Positions 5,861 through 13,009 of a stretch of DNA of 13,009 bases are shown here, in pieces. The notes beneath the pieces are model-generated. The model was given only the letters and a program-made list of their open reading frames with translations, had not been told where the DNA came from and ran no database searches. Source of the stretch: Bacteroidia bacterium (GTDB taxonomy: Bacteria > Bacteroidota > Bacteroidia > AKYH767-A > OLB10); the NCBI GenBank assembly GCA_025450095.1, contig JANWID010000281.1, positions 1 to 13,009 of the forward strand, written 5' to 3'. Every line of letters begins with the position of its first letter. Positions within the stretch are counted from its first letter, which is position 1. A program made the translations under genes and the position numbers.

Positions 5861-7276
5861 ATGGAAAGCATAATAATGAACTATGGAAAAGTAACTCCCG
5901 CGATCGTAGATAAATTGCGGGAAATATGCGGGGATAATTATGTGTTTACATCTAAAGATTCAATTGAAAATTATTCTCATGATTATACAGAAGACCTCCG
6001 GTATGAACCGGAAGTAGTAATTAAACCTGCATCAGCAGCGGAAATCTCTTCTGTTTTGAAGATATGCAACGTATACAGAATTCCTGCAACACCCCGTGGT
6101 GCCGGAACTGGCCTGAGTGGTGGTGCATTGCCGGTTTACGGAGGAATCGTGATCTCAACAGAACGTTTGAACAGGATCATTGAAATTGATGAACGCAATC
6201 TCCAGGCAACAGTTGAACCGGGTGTTATCAATCAGGTGTTCCAGGATGCAGTTATGGAAAAGGGATTATTTTATCCACCTGATCCTGCCAGTCGTGGGTC
6301 GTGTTTTCTGGGAGGTAATCTTGCAGAATGCGCCGGTGGACCTAAAGCAGTGAAATATGGCGTTACCAAGGATTATGTTCTTAACATGGAAGTAGTTCTT
6401 CCGGGAGGAGACATTATTTGGACCGGAGCCAATGTTCTGAAAAATGCTACAGGTTATAATCTTACACAACTTTTAATAGGCAGTGAGGGAACACTTGGAA
6501 TTATTACCAGGATCGTATTCAGGCTGATTCCATTTCCTGCGCATAATCTCCTGCTGTTGGTTCCTTTTAATTCTGCAGAGAATGCATGCGCTGCAGTTTC
6601 GGCCGTTTTTCGTGCAGGGATAACACCTTCTGCAATGGAATTTATGGAACGGGATGCTATCGATTATGTGTTAAAACATGTTGATGTGTCGCTGAAAATC
6701 GCCGATGATACCCGCGCTCATTTGATTATTGAAGTTGATGGAAATGATCCGGATGGACTCTTCAGAGATTGTGAACGTATCACTGAAATCATGAATTCCT
6801 TTGACGCATCCGAAGTGCTCTTCGCTGAAACAGCTCAACAAAAAGCAGAACTTTGGAAAATGCGCAGGGCAGCAGGTGAAGCAGTGAAATCACATTCTGT
6901 ATATAAAGAAGAAGATACAGTTGTTCCGCGCGCTGAATTACCTATTTTGTTGAAAGGTGTGAAGGAAATTGGAAAAAAATATGGTTTCCGGTCGGTTTGT
7001 TATGGACATGCGGGTGACGGAAATTTACATGTGAATATCATTAGGGAAGAAATGAGTGATGAAGACTGGAATGAAAAAGTTCCCCGGGGCATTCGTGAAA
7101 TTTTTGAACTCTGTGTCAGTCTTGGCGGAACGATATCCGGAGAGCATGGTATTGGATGGGTTCAAAAAGATTACATGTCAATTGCTTTTAATGATGTACA
7201 ACTGGAACTGCAAAAAGGCATCAAGAAGCTCTTCGATCCCAATATGATACTCAATCCGGGTAAAATGTTTTTTTAA
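5861..7276 (+). CDS. FAD-linked 2-hydroxyacid dehydrogenase, GlcD-like
   Basis: The 471-residue product is a full-length member of the VAO/PCMH flavoprotein family that oxidises D-2-hydroxyacids (glycolate, D-lactate or similar) to 2-oxoacids, passing electrons to the respiratory chain. The FAD-binding PCMH domain carries PRGAGTGLSGGA at 78-89, PPDPASRG at 139-146, GGNLAECAGGPKAVKYGVTK at 151-170 and GSEGTLGI at 207-214. The C-terminal FAD-oxidase domain carries GHAGDGNLHVN at 382-392 and SGEHGIG at 426-432, with the terminal NPGK at 465-468. The substrate cannot be decided; partner genes glcE and glcF are absent, so it may act alone like D-lactate dehydrogenases or use a distant Fe-S partner. 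Start is either the ATG at 5861, 2 bases after the upstream stop, or 5876; spacing suggests translational coupling. Confidence 0.9.
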   Translation: MESIIMNYGKVTPAIVDKLREICGDNYVFTSKDSIENYSHDYTEDLRYEPEVVIKPASAAEISSVLKICNVYRIPATPRGAGTGLSGGALPVYGGIVISTERLNRIIEIDERNLQATVEPGVINQVFQDAVMEKGLFYPPDPASRGSCFLGGNLAECAGGPKAVKYGVTKDYVLNMEVVLPGGDIIWTGANVLKNATGYNLTQLLIGSEGTLGIITRIVFRLIPFPAHNLLLLVPFNSAENACAAVSAVFRAGITPSAMEFMERDAIDYVLKHVDVSLKIADDTRAHLIIEVDGNDPDGLFRDCERITEIMNSFDASEVLFAETAQQKAELWKMRRAAGEAVKSHSVYKEEDTVVPRAELPILLKGVKEIGKKYGFRSVCYGHAGDGNLHVNIIREEMSDEDWNEKVPRGIREIFELCVSLGGTISGEHGIGWVQKDYMSIAFNDVQLELQKGIKKLFDPNMILNPGKMFF

Positions 7277-7321
7277 AATAAATAAACCGTTTTGGTCGTT
7301 ATTCGTATTATAATATGAATC

Positions 7322-8785
7322 ATGCTGGTACGGATGAAAAGCGGGAAGTTATTACATTCTGGTTTGCGAATTCTGACCTATACAATTTGCTTCGTATGTA
7401 CAGTTTTATTACCAGTACATGCGCAGGAAATGCTGGGTATCAGTAATTCAAATTTTGCCGGGAATATGGGGATGGGATTGAATCCTTCCCTTTTTGTAGG
7501 ATCTCCTTACAGACACGAAATCAATGTGATTTCGGGAGATTTTTTTATCGATAACGATTTTGTATACCTTAAAAAGAGATCGGCATTGATAAGTAAAAGC
7601 ATCAGGGGTGAGAATATTCCCGAAGAACAGGTACAGAATTATACTGGTTCTTCAACTTATAAAGCATACGGAAATGTATTTCTAAGAGGACCATCTTATA
7701 TTCAAAACAAAGATCGTTTTTCGTGGGGTGTTCATACAGCGTTACGAAGCAATGTTAGCGGAACCGATGTTCCATATCACGTCGCAAAATTCCTGAAAGA
7801 AGGATTTGATTATTCACCCCAGCATGATATTCATTATGTATCCGATCCGTTTCGATCTATGTCGATGGCCTGGGGAGAACTGGGAGGAACTTATGGAAGA
7901 AAACTCTATGAAAAAAGGGATAAGGGATATCTTGCAGGTGCTATTACATTAAAGTTTCTCCTGGGATTCGATGCCGCATATGCCAATCTTTCTGGTTTCG
8001 ATTACATTGTTCCAAGCCATGATACTCTGATTATAAATTCAGCAACCGGTGAATATGGTCATTCATTATCGGATGGTGAAAATACACTTGAAAAGCCACT
8101 CCATATCCGGGGATTCGGCGGAAGTGCTGATCTCGGATTCACATATTACAGGGGTAGAGTTCATGGTGCAGGAGATTGTAATGAAAGAGCTGAAATCAGG
8201 AAAAAATACAAATACCGCATCGGATTTTCATTGATTGATTTCGGTTTGGTGAGTTTTGGAAAACAAGCTAAAGTGTTTTCATTTGATAATTCAAGTGCAT
8301 TCTGGCCGGGAATTGATACTGTCGAATTCGCATCTATAATGGCACTCGATACTGCGATCAGCAATCATTTTTATGGTCATCCATACCAGTCGCAAAGTGG
8401 TTCTTCTTTCAAAATTTTCACACCAGCAGCAGTAAGTCTGCAGTTCGATTATTGTGTGATGCCCCGGATCTACGTTAATGCTACATGGGTTCAGGCAACA
8501 CCGTTGAATGAAATGTCAATTGTGAGAGCTTCCCAGATTTCCATCACACCACGTTATGAAACAAGAAAGTTCGAAGCTGCATTGCCTTTTACGATTTACG
8601 AATACACACATCCGCACCTGGGACTTGCATTCCGTTACAAGATGGTCGTATTGGGAACGGACCGACTCGGCTCATTTACCGGTCTCTGGGATACCACTGG
8701 ATATGACATTTATTTCGGATTAAAATTCAATGTCTGTGATTTAAAGAAAAAGGGAGGCAAGAAACCATTCTGCCCTGTAAACTAA
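7322..8785 (+). CDS. DUF5723-type outer-membrane beta-barrel protein
   Basis: The 487-residue product has an N-terminal signal peptide (basic start, hydrophobic core about 17-31, likely cleavage after VHA at 32-34). The mature part begins with a GISNSNFAGNMGMGLNPSLF segment, which I recognise as the opening of the DUF5723 family of Bacteroidota. The rest is rich in alternating aromatic and polar residues and Gly-rich strands, as in an outer-membrane barrel; the molecular role of the family is unknown. The last barrel-like strand (YFGLKFNVCDL) is followed by a basic tail, KKKGGKKPFCPVN. Translation can start at the ATG at 7322 or at 7334, where the basic MKSGK stretch makes an equally good signal peptide. 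The gene follows glcD-like after 45 bases and may share its transcript. It converges on the dehydrogenase gene with only 5 bases between stops. Confidence 0.72.
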   Translation: MLVRMKSGKLLHSGLRILTYTICFVCTVLLPVHAQEMLGISNSNFAGNMGMGLNPSLFVGSPYRHEINVISGDFFIDNDFVYLKKRSALISKSIRGENIPEEQVQNYTGSSTYKAYGNVFLRGPSYIQNKDRFSWGVHTALRSNVSGTDVPYHVAKFLKEGFDYSPQHDIHYVSDPFRSMSMAWGELGGTYGRKLYEKRDKGYLAGAITLKFLLGFDAAYANLSGFDYIVPSHDTLIINSATGEYGHSLSDGENTLEKPLHIRGFGGSADLGFTYYRGRVHGAGDCNERAEIRKKYKYRIGFSLIDFGLVSFGKQAKVFSFDNSSAFWPGIDTVEFASIMALDTAISNHFYGHPYQSQSGSSFKIFTPAAVSLQFDYCVMPRIYVNATWVQATPLNEMSIVRASQISITPRYETRKFEAALPFTIYEYTHPHLGLAFRYKMVVLGTDRLGSFTGLWDTTGYDIYFGLKFNVCDLKKKGGKKPFCPVN

Positions 8786-8790
8786 ACTGT

Positions 8791-9681
8791 TTATTTACGA
8801 AAGTTTGCCGCTACTACAAGGTCTTTCCCATCACCCGAATAATCGTAAAAACCCATACTGCTTTTCTTCCCCAGTTTCCCTGCTGTTACCATATTTACTA
8901 ATAAAGGGCAGGGTGCATATTTAGGGTTTCCGAAACCATCCTGCATAACCCGGAGAATGGAAAGGCAAACATCGAGGCCAATAAAATCGGCTAGCTGCAA
9001 GGGTCCCATCGGATGCGCCATACCCAGCTTCATTACCGTATCAATTTCTGCAACACCGGCAACACCTTCATAGAGGCTATACACAGCTTCGTTGATCATG
9101 GGCATCAGGATCCGGTTTGCGATGAAGCCCGGGTAATCGTTCACTTCAACAGGTATTTTTCCGAGTTGTTCGGCAAGTTTTAAAATCTCTTTTGTAACAG
9201 CATCGGATGTGGAATATCCGCGGATTACCTCTACCAGTTTCATTACAGGTACCGGGTTCATGAAATGCATCCCGATCACTTTATCACTGCGTTTAGTTTC
9301 AGCGGCAATGCGCGTAATTGATATGGATGAAGTATTGGACGCGAGAATGGTTTCGGGACCGCAGATCGTATCAAGCTCCTTGAAAATACTCAGCTTAATG
9401 GTAACATTTTCTGTTGCCGCTTCCACAACCAGGTTCGCACCCGCAACACCTTCGGTAAGCGAGGTAGCCGGATTAATTCGTGAAAGGGTCGCTGCTTTAT
9501 CTGCCTCCGACACCGTTCCTTTTTTCACCATCCTGTCGAGGTTGCCGGCAATTACTGTCATTGCTTTGTCCAGCGCGGGACGGCTGATATCGATCAGCGA
9601 AACTGTGTATCCGCTTTGAGCAAACACATGTGCAATACCGTTACCCATGGTACCGGATCCGATTACTGAAATTTTTTTCAT
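8791..9681 (-). CDS. 3-hydroxybutyryl-CoA dehydrogenase
   Basis: The 296-residue product is a full-length NAD(P)-dependent 3-hydroxyacyl-CoA dehydrogenase of the short Hbd/PaaH type, which interconverts acetoacetyl-CoA and 3-hydroxybutyryl-CoA in the cytoplasm. The Rossmann motif GSGTMGNG is at 8-15, with D31 in the adenosine-binding position. The catalytic set is complete: S118 in SNTSS, H139 in GMHFMNP, E151 and N189 in FIANR, with the same spacing as in the human mitochondrial enzyme. The C-terminal dimerisation domain has HPMGPLQLADFIGLD (223-237) and ends normally. Role in beta-oxidation or butanoate metabolism cannot be decided. The ATG at 9681 lies 7 bases after the sugar transferase stop, so it is probably the last gene of that operon, an unexpected place for an acyl-CoA enzyme. 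Confidence 0.93.
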   Translation of the reverse strand: MKKISVIGSGTMGNGIAHVFAQSGYTVSLIDISRPALDKAMTVIAGNLDRMVKKGTVSEADKAATLSRINPATSLTEGVAGANLVVEAATENVTIKLSIFKELDTICGPETILASNTSSISITRIAAETKRSDKVIGMHFMNPVPVMKLVEVIRGYSTSDAVTKEILKLAEQLGKIPVEVNDYPGFIANRILMPMINEAVYSLYEGVAGVAEIDTVMKLGMAHPMGPLQLADFIGLDVCLSILRVMQDGFGNPKYAPCPLLVNMVTAGKLGKKSSMGFYDYSGDGKDLVVAANFRK

Positions 9682-9688
9682 ATTATAT

Positions 9689-11104
9689 TTATTTTCCGCT
9701 TCGCTGAAGAATGGTCTTTATAGTATAGAATAATATTTTCAGGTCGAGCGCCAGTGACATATTCTCAATATAAATCACATCAAACTTGAGCCGCTCCACC
9801 ATTTCGTCAACATTTTCAGCATAACCAAATTTCACTTGTCCCCACGACGTTATACCGGGCTTTACTTTGTGAAGGTGCCGGTAATGAGGTGCGATGGGCA
9901 TAATCTGGTCGATAAAGAACTGGCGTTCGGGCCGCGGACCTACCAGCGACATATCCCCAATAAGTACATTGTAGAATTGAGGTATTTCATCAAGCCTGAT
10001 CTTGCGCATGAATTTCCCGAATGGGGTGATGCGGTTGTCATTCTGACTCGAAAGCATCGGTGTTCCTGTTTCCGCACCTACGAACATGGAACGGAATTTA
10101 TAAATATTAAACGGAACTCCGTGTAACCCGATTCTCTCCTGGACAAAGAATATAGGTCCCCGGGAAGATATAATGATAATCAGTGAAACAACGAAGAAGA
10201 TTGGACTGAGAATGATTATCAATATCAATGAAACTATAAAATCAAGCGTTCTTTTTACGGCCTGTTGCCACACCGGCATCAGGTCGGGTGATATTTCAAT
10301 TAATGGTGCTCCGAATATCCCGTTCATTTTAACAGATCCTGAAAGGATGTCGTACATATCCGGAATAATCTTCACTATTACCGGAAAATCTTCGAGTGTA
10401 TTTAGTAATTTACCAATGCTTTCGTGTTCGGATGATTCAATGGCAATGATCACTTCTTCAATTTTTTCATTGCCAATAATTTTTGTAAGATCATTGATGG
10501 ATCCGAGATGGGGAAGTATTCCGTTCAGCAGATGCCCATTGTTATGATCCACATGTATAAATCCACGAAAAATATTTCCCTGGCTTTGTTCAGCTGACTG
10601 AAGTTCATTAAAAAGCTTCAGCGCTTTCCGATTGCTGCCGATAAGTAATGTATTGAATCCAATCTGCCTTGTTTTGATTTTTCGCCCTGTAATAGTTGTA
10701 AGCGTAAAACGAATGGTGGCTGTAAGGAAAAATTGAAGTCCCAATAAAGCGAAGAATGTGCTGTAATATGTTTTGTACGACAATACCGTATCATCAAGAA
10801 GCAGTGTGAAAAATATAACCAGGACACCAATGACAGAAAGGTAAATTGTTTGTCCAAATTCACGTAGCCTCGACTTTCGGTAAATATCAGAATAGGTACC
10901 AGCAAATGCGTAAACTGCAATCCATAAAATTGGCAGCAAAGTAATACCCATATAAAATTTATAATCGGGAACCAAATCGGGTTTTAGCCCCATAACGGTA
11001 GTTTCAATATGGATCTTTCGGTATAGGTAAAACAGGGCCCATGCCAATGAGGCGGCTATAAAATCCCCCAAAATATATTTCAGCGCCTGCCTTCTCCGGT
11101 TCAT
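9689..11104 (-). CDS. Polyprenyl-phosphate sugar-1-phosphate transferase, WcaJ/WbaP-type
   Basis: This 471-residue inner-membrane enzyme should transfer a sugar phosphate from a nucleotide sugar to undecaprenyl phosphate, the first step of exopolysaccharide, capsule or O-antigen repeat assembly. Four predicted membrane helices occupy about residues 9-27, 50-70, 86-104 and 114-135. A Rossmann-like CoA-binding-type domain follows (about 148-270, with LLIGSNRKA). The re-entrant helix is at about 288-312. The catalytic domain shows VQERIG (321-326), YKFRSM (335-340), KIRLDEIPQ (368-376, catalytic Asp-Glu pair at 372-373), VGPRPE (388-393) and PGITSWGQV (417-425). Length and order match full-size WcaJ. 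The sugar specificity cannot be read. The start codon overlaps the lipoprotein stop by one base (TGATG on the minus strand), a sign of translational coupling. Confidence 0.92.
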   Translation of the reverse strand: MNRRRQALKYILGDFIAASLAWALFYLYRKIHIETTVMGLKPDLVPDYKFYMGITLLPILWIAVYAFAGTYSDIYRKSRLREFGQTIYLSVIGVLVIFFTLLLDDTVLSYKTYYSTFFALLGLQFFLTATIRFTLTTITGRKIKTRQIGFNTLLIGSNRKALKLFNELQSAEQSQGNIFRGFIHVDHNNGHLLNGILPHLGSINDLTKIIGNEKIEEVIIAIESSEHESIGKLLNTLEDFPVIVKIIPDMYDILSGSVKMNGIFGAPLIEISPDLMPVWQQAVKRTLDFIVSLILIIILSPIFFVVSLIIIISSRGPIFFVQERIGLHGVPFNIYKFRSMFVGAETGTPMLSSQNDNRITPFGKFMRKIRLDEIPQFYNVLIGDMSLVGPRPERQFFIDQIMPIAPHYRHLHKVKPGITSWGQVKFGYAENVDEMVERLKFDVIYIENMSLALDLKILFYTIKTILQRSGK

Positions 11105-11988
11105 CAGAAACTGACCACTTTAATATTGTCGAAGTAAAATTCCGCTTTTGAAACCGAATTACTTTTTATGGCTCCGAAGAAAACCTGCCACGTGTCAGCA
11201 TTAGGATAAGCGCTTACTGTGTAACCAAGCTGAACATAAATTTTATTCCACGTTTCCGTGGGATTCAGTGTGATAATAGAAACATGTTGTTGTGGAGCAC
11301 CCGGAACATTCAGAATCAGCCCGGCAACCATTTGCTGGTTTATTTTATAATCCAGTTCCAGGTAAACTGCGGCTCCTGAACCTGGTAAATGATATGATGT
11401 GGTTGAAGTCACTTCAAACCGGGTAAATTCGTGATCCAGGTAGACCGCACCACTTCCAATTCCTTCACGTATTCCCGCATCGCCGGGAGGAAGCTGGTAC
11501 ATTATTGTATCGCTGTTATCGGTAGCCGTCAGTCCAAATCCTACACTCTCAAAATCTTCACAGAACCTGCATTTGACAGAATCAAAATAACTGGTAACAG
11601 GATCCATTTTCAATTCTCCGTTTTCAGGTAAATTCACATCCTGTATATGGCCTTTGTAAAACGGATAAGGTGAACGGGTGGAGGCGATCCCATTTAACAG
11701 AATACCCGGGCTTAGAATTACACGATGGTTCCCCGTGTTAAGAACAGGGAAGCGAACCGGCAGTTCATATGCTCCCTGGAATTCATTGTCTACATATACC
11801 CACACATCTTTTATTTTAACAGATGTTGAAGGGCCTGTTTCATTTATGGTAGGTGTGGGATTAAATGTAAATGAATCCACAGCAATATAAGCAGGTACCT
11901 CTTCATCAGGATTGATTATATCGCATCCCTGCAACAACACCAACAGCCATATCAGGTAATTCCAATGCAGGTTTTTAAATGAATGCAT
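11104..11988 (-). CDS. Uncharacterised lipoprotein upstream of the sugar transferase
   Basis: The 294-residue product begins with a short lipoprotein signal (hydrophobic core about 11-19, lipobox LQGC with C22), so it should be lipid-anchored in the envelope. I recognise no named domain. The mature part looks all-beta. Residues about 33-115 contain an Ig- or carboxypeptidase-regulatory-like stretch with VKIKDVWVYVDNEFQGAYEL and a PGILLNGI turn. Residues about 145-294 resemble a jelly-roll, carbohydrate-binding-like fold, with FEDF-like start (EDFE), WNKIYVQLGY near 247-256 and a closing FYFDNIKVV strand. A CRFC pair (140-143) lies between the two halves. The position between a Gfo/Idh/MocA enzyme and a sugar transferase, overlapping the latter by one base, suggests a role in surface glycan biogenesis or binding; this is inference only. 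Confidence 0.75.
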   Translation of the reverse strand: MHSFKNLHWNYLIWLLVLLQGCDIINPDEEVPAYIAVDSFTFNPTPTINETGPSTSVKIKDVWVYVDNEFQGAYELPVRFPVLNTGNHRVILSPGILLNGIASTRSPYPFYKGHIQDVNLPENGELKMDPVTSYFDSVKCRFCEDFESVGFGLTATDNSDTIMYQLPPGDAGIREGIGSGAVYLDHEFTRFEVTSTTSYHLPGSGAAVYLELDYKINQQMVAGLILNVPGAPQQHVSIITLNPTETWNKIYVQLGYTVSAYPNADTWQVFFGAIKSNSVSKAEFYFDNIKVVSF

Positions 11989-12026
11989 GATTTCCGGTAA
12001 TGACTTTTTAAAAATTATTCCTGGAA

Positions 12027-13009
12027 TTATGCTACCAGCGAAGCTGAATATTTAAGTTTATCAACAATCTGGTGCGCTACATCAAGCGCCTTAAAACCAT
12101 CGTCAATACTAACAAGGGGGGTCGTATTTTTTAAAATTGCCCTGGCAAAAGTTTCAAGCTCCGCCTGGATGGCGTTTGATTCATTGACTTTAGGATTTTC
12201 AAAATAGATCTGTTTGCTTCCTTTTCCTGCACCAAGGTCAATAATTACCGCAAGCGGGTCAGGTTCACCGGTAATATTTTTTAAACGAACAACTTCTGCC
12301 GATTTTTTGAGGAAATCTACTGCTATATATGCATCCCGTTGAAAAAATCTTGATTTACGCATGTTCTTCAATGAAATCCTGCTGGATGTAAGATTAGCCA
12401 CACAACCATTATCGAATTCGATACGTGCATTTGCTATGTCAGGTGTATCGCTAACCACGGCAACACCACTGGTACTGATTTTCCTGATTGGAGATTTTAC
12501 CACGCTCAGTATAATATCTATATCATGGATCATTAGATCAAGTACCACAGAAACATCTGTTCCACGCGGATTAAACTGAGCTAATCGGTGTGTTTCAATG
12601 AACATAGGAGAGGAGATATATTCACGGGCTGCCTGAAATGCCGGATTAAACCGCTCTACATGTCCGACCTGGACTTTCACACCGGCTTCTCCCGCAAGTG
12701 CCATCATTTTGCGTGCTTCATCAACGGTATTGGCAAGTGGTTTTTCAATAAAAATGTGCTTTGACTTTTGGAGTGCGCTTACGGCGCAATCATAATGCGA
12801 CAGGGTGGGAGTAACAATATCTACAACATCGCAACGGTCGATCAGTTCATCCAGTGTTCCAAACGAGTATACTCCAAACTCAGAGGATACATTCCTGCTC
12901 GTTTCCTCATCCTGATCATAAAATCCAACAAGTTCAAAATCCGGAATTTCCCTAATCAGCCTGATATGTATTTTGCCCAGGTGTCCGGCCCCTAAAACCC
13001 CGATTTTCA
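12027..13009 (-). CDS. Gfo/Idh/MocA-family oxidoreductase (start codon cut by one base)
   Basis: The frame runs to the window edge: the last two bases are the TG of a start codon whose first base lies outside, followed by KIGVLGAGHLG. The complete protein would be 327 residues, normal for the family. The N-terminal Rossmann fold has GAGHLG at 7-12 and the conserved IEKPLA at 88-93; the catalytic-side domain has VGHVERFNPAF at 115-125 and LDLMIHDIDI at 157-166. These enzymes oxidise or reduce sugar carbons with NAD(P). The GHVERFNPAF and HDID pattern recalls UDP-N-acetylglucosamine 3-dehydrogenase-like members (GnnA or WlbA type), but substrate is not proven. A later in-frame ATG at 12707 would remove the whole NAD-binding motif and is not the start. 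The lipoprotein follows after 38 bases, so this is probably the first or an early gene of the operon. Confidence 0.88.
   Translation of the reverse strand, partial: KIGVLGAGHLGKIHIRLIREIPDFELVGFYDQDEETSRNVSSEFGVYSFGTLDELIDRCDVVDIVTPTLSHYDCAVSALQKSKHIFIEKPLANTVDEARKMMALAGEAGVKVQVGHVERFNPAFQAAREYISSPMFIETHRLAQFNPRGTDVSVVLDLMIHDIDIILSVVKSPIRKISTSGVAVVSDTPDIANARIEFDNGCVANLTSSRISLKNMRKSRFFQRDAYIAVDFLKKSAEVVRLKNITGEPDPLAVIIDLGAGKGSKQIYFENPKVNESNAIQAELETFARAILKNTTPLVSIDDGFKALDVAHQIVDKLKYSASLVA

Noticed and set aside
9209..9619. 136-codon open frame on the plus strand
   Set aside because: It lies entirely antisense to the 3-hydroxybutyryl-CoA dehydrogenase, whose motifs are complete; the translated frame has no recognisable family and looks like a coding shadow.
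10173..10547. 124-codon open frame on the plus strand
   Set aside because: Antisense shadow of the sugar transferase, which has all expected motifs in the minus frame.
12027..12707. Short Gfo/Idh/MocA protein starting at the ATG at 12707
   Set aside because: The same frame continues upstream with an intact NAD-binding fold (GAGHLG) and the EKP motif up to the window edge.

Overview
The window looks like chromosomal DNA from a member of the Bacteroidota. The signs are the protein families (DUF5723-type barrel protein, WG-repeat protein, Bacteroidota-type AccA and DnaB N-terminus), the dnaB-accA neighbourhood, the lack of Shine-Dalgarno sequences before most genes, and several TAnnTTTG-like boxes of the type read by the Bacteroidota primary sigma factor. 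Base composition is moderately AT-rich, with one strongly AT-rich gap. I see no tRNA, rRNA, CRISPR array, insertion sequence or phage gene. Genus-level placement is not possible by eye.

Left part (1-2278): the 5' end of dnaB (replicative helicase) and accA (acetyl-CoA carboxylase carboxyltransferase alpha) both read leftwards. ispE (MEP-pathway isoprenoid kinase) diverges from accA and reads rightwards. These are core housekeeping genes. A PAPS-type sulfotransferase (2261-3211, minus) converges on ispE and overlaps its 3' end by 18 bases.

Middle part (3212-8785): a gene-poor AT-rich stretch of about 500 bases (3212-3719) holds inverted and direct repeats and several candidate promoter boxes. 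It is followed by three rightward genes: a secreted protein with TPR-like helices and about eleven WG-type repeats, a GlcD-like FAD-linked 2-hydroxyacid dehydrogenase starting 2 bases after it, and a DUF5723-type outer-membrane protein after a 45-base gap.

Right part (8791-13009): four leftward genes that look like one operon, in transcription order a Gfo/Idh/MocA sugar-nucleotide-type oxidoreductase (its first base lies just outside the window), an uncharacterised lipoprotein, a WcaJ/WbaP-type polyprenyl-phosphate sugar transferase (start overlaps the lipoprotein stop), and a 3-hydroxybutyryl-CoA dehydrogenase. The first three suggest a cell-surface glycan or exopolysaccharide role. No glycosyltransferase, flippase or polymerase gene lies beside them in this window, so the pathway must be completed elsewhere. 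The most attractive unknowns are the lipoprotein tied to the sugar transferase, the WG-repeat protein, and the repeat-rich gap before it. I found no clear evidence of a wholly new defence or mobile system.
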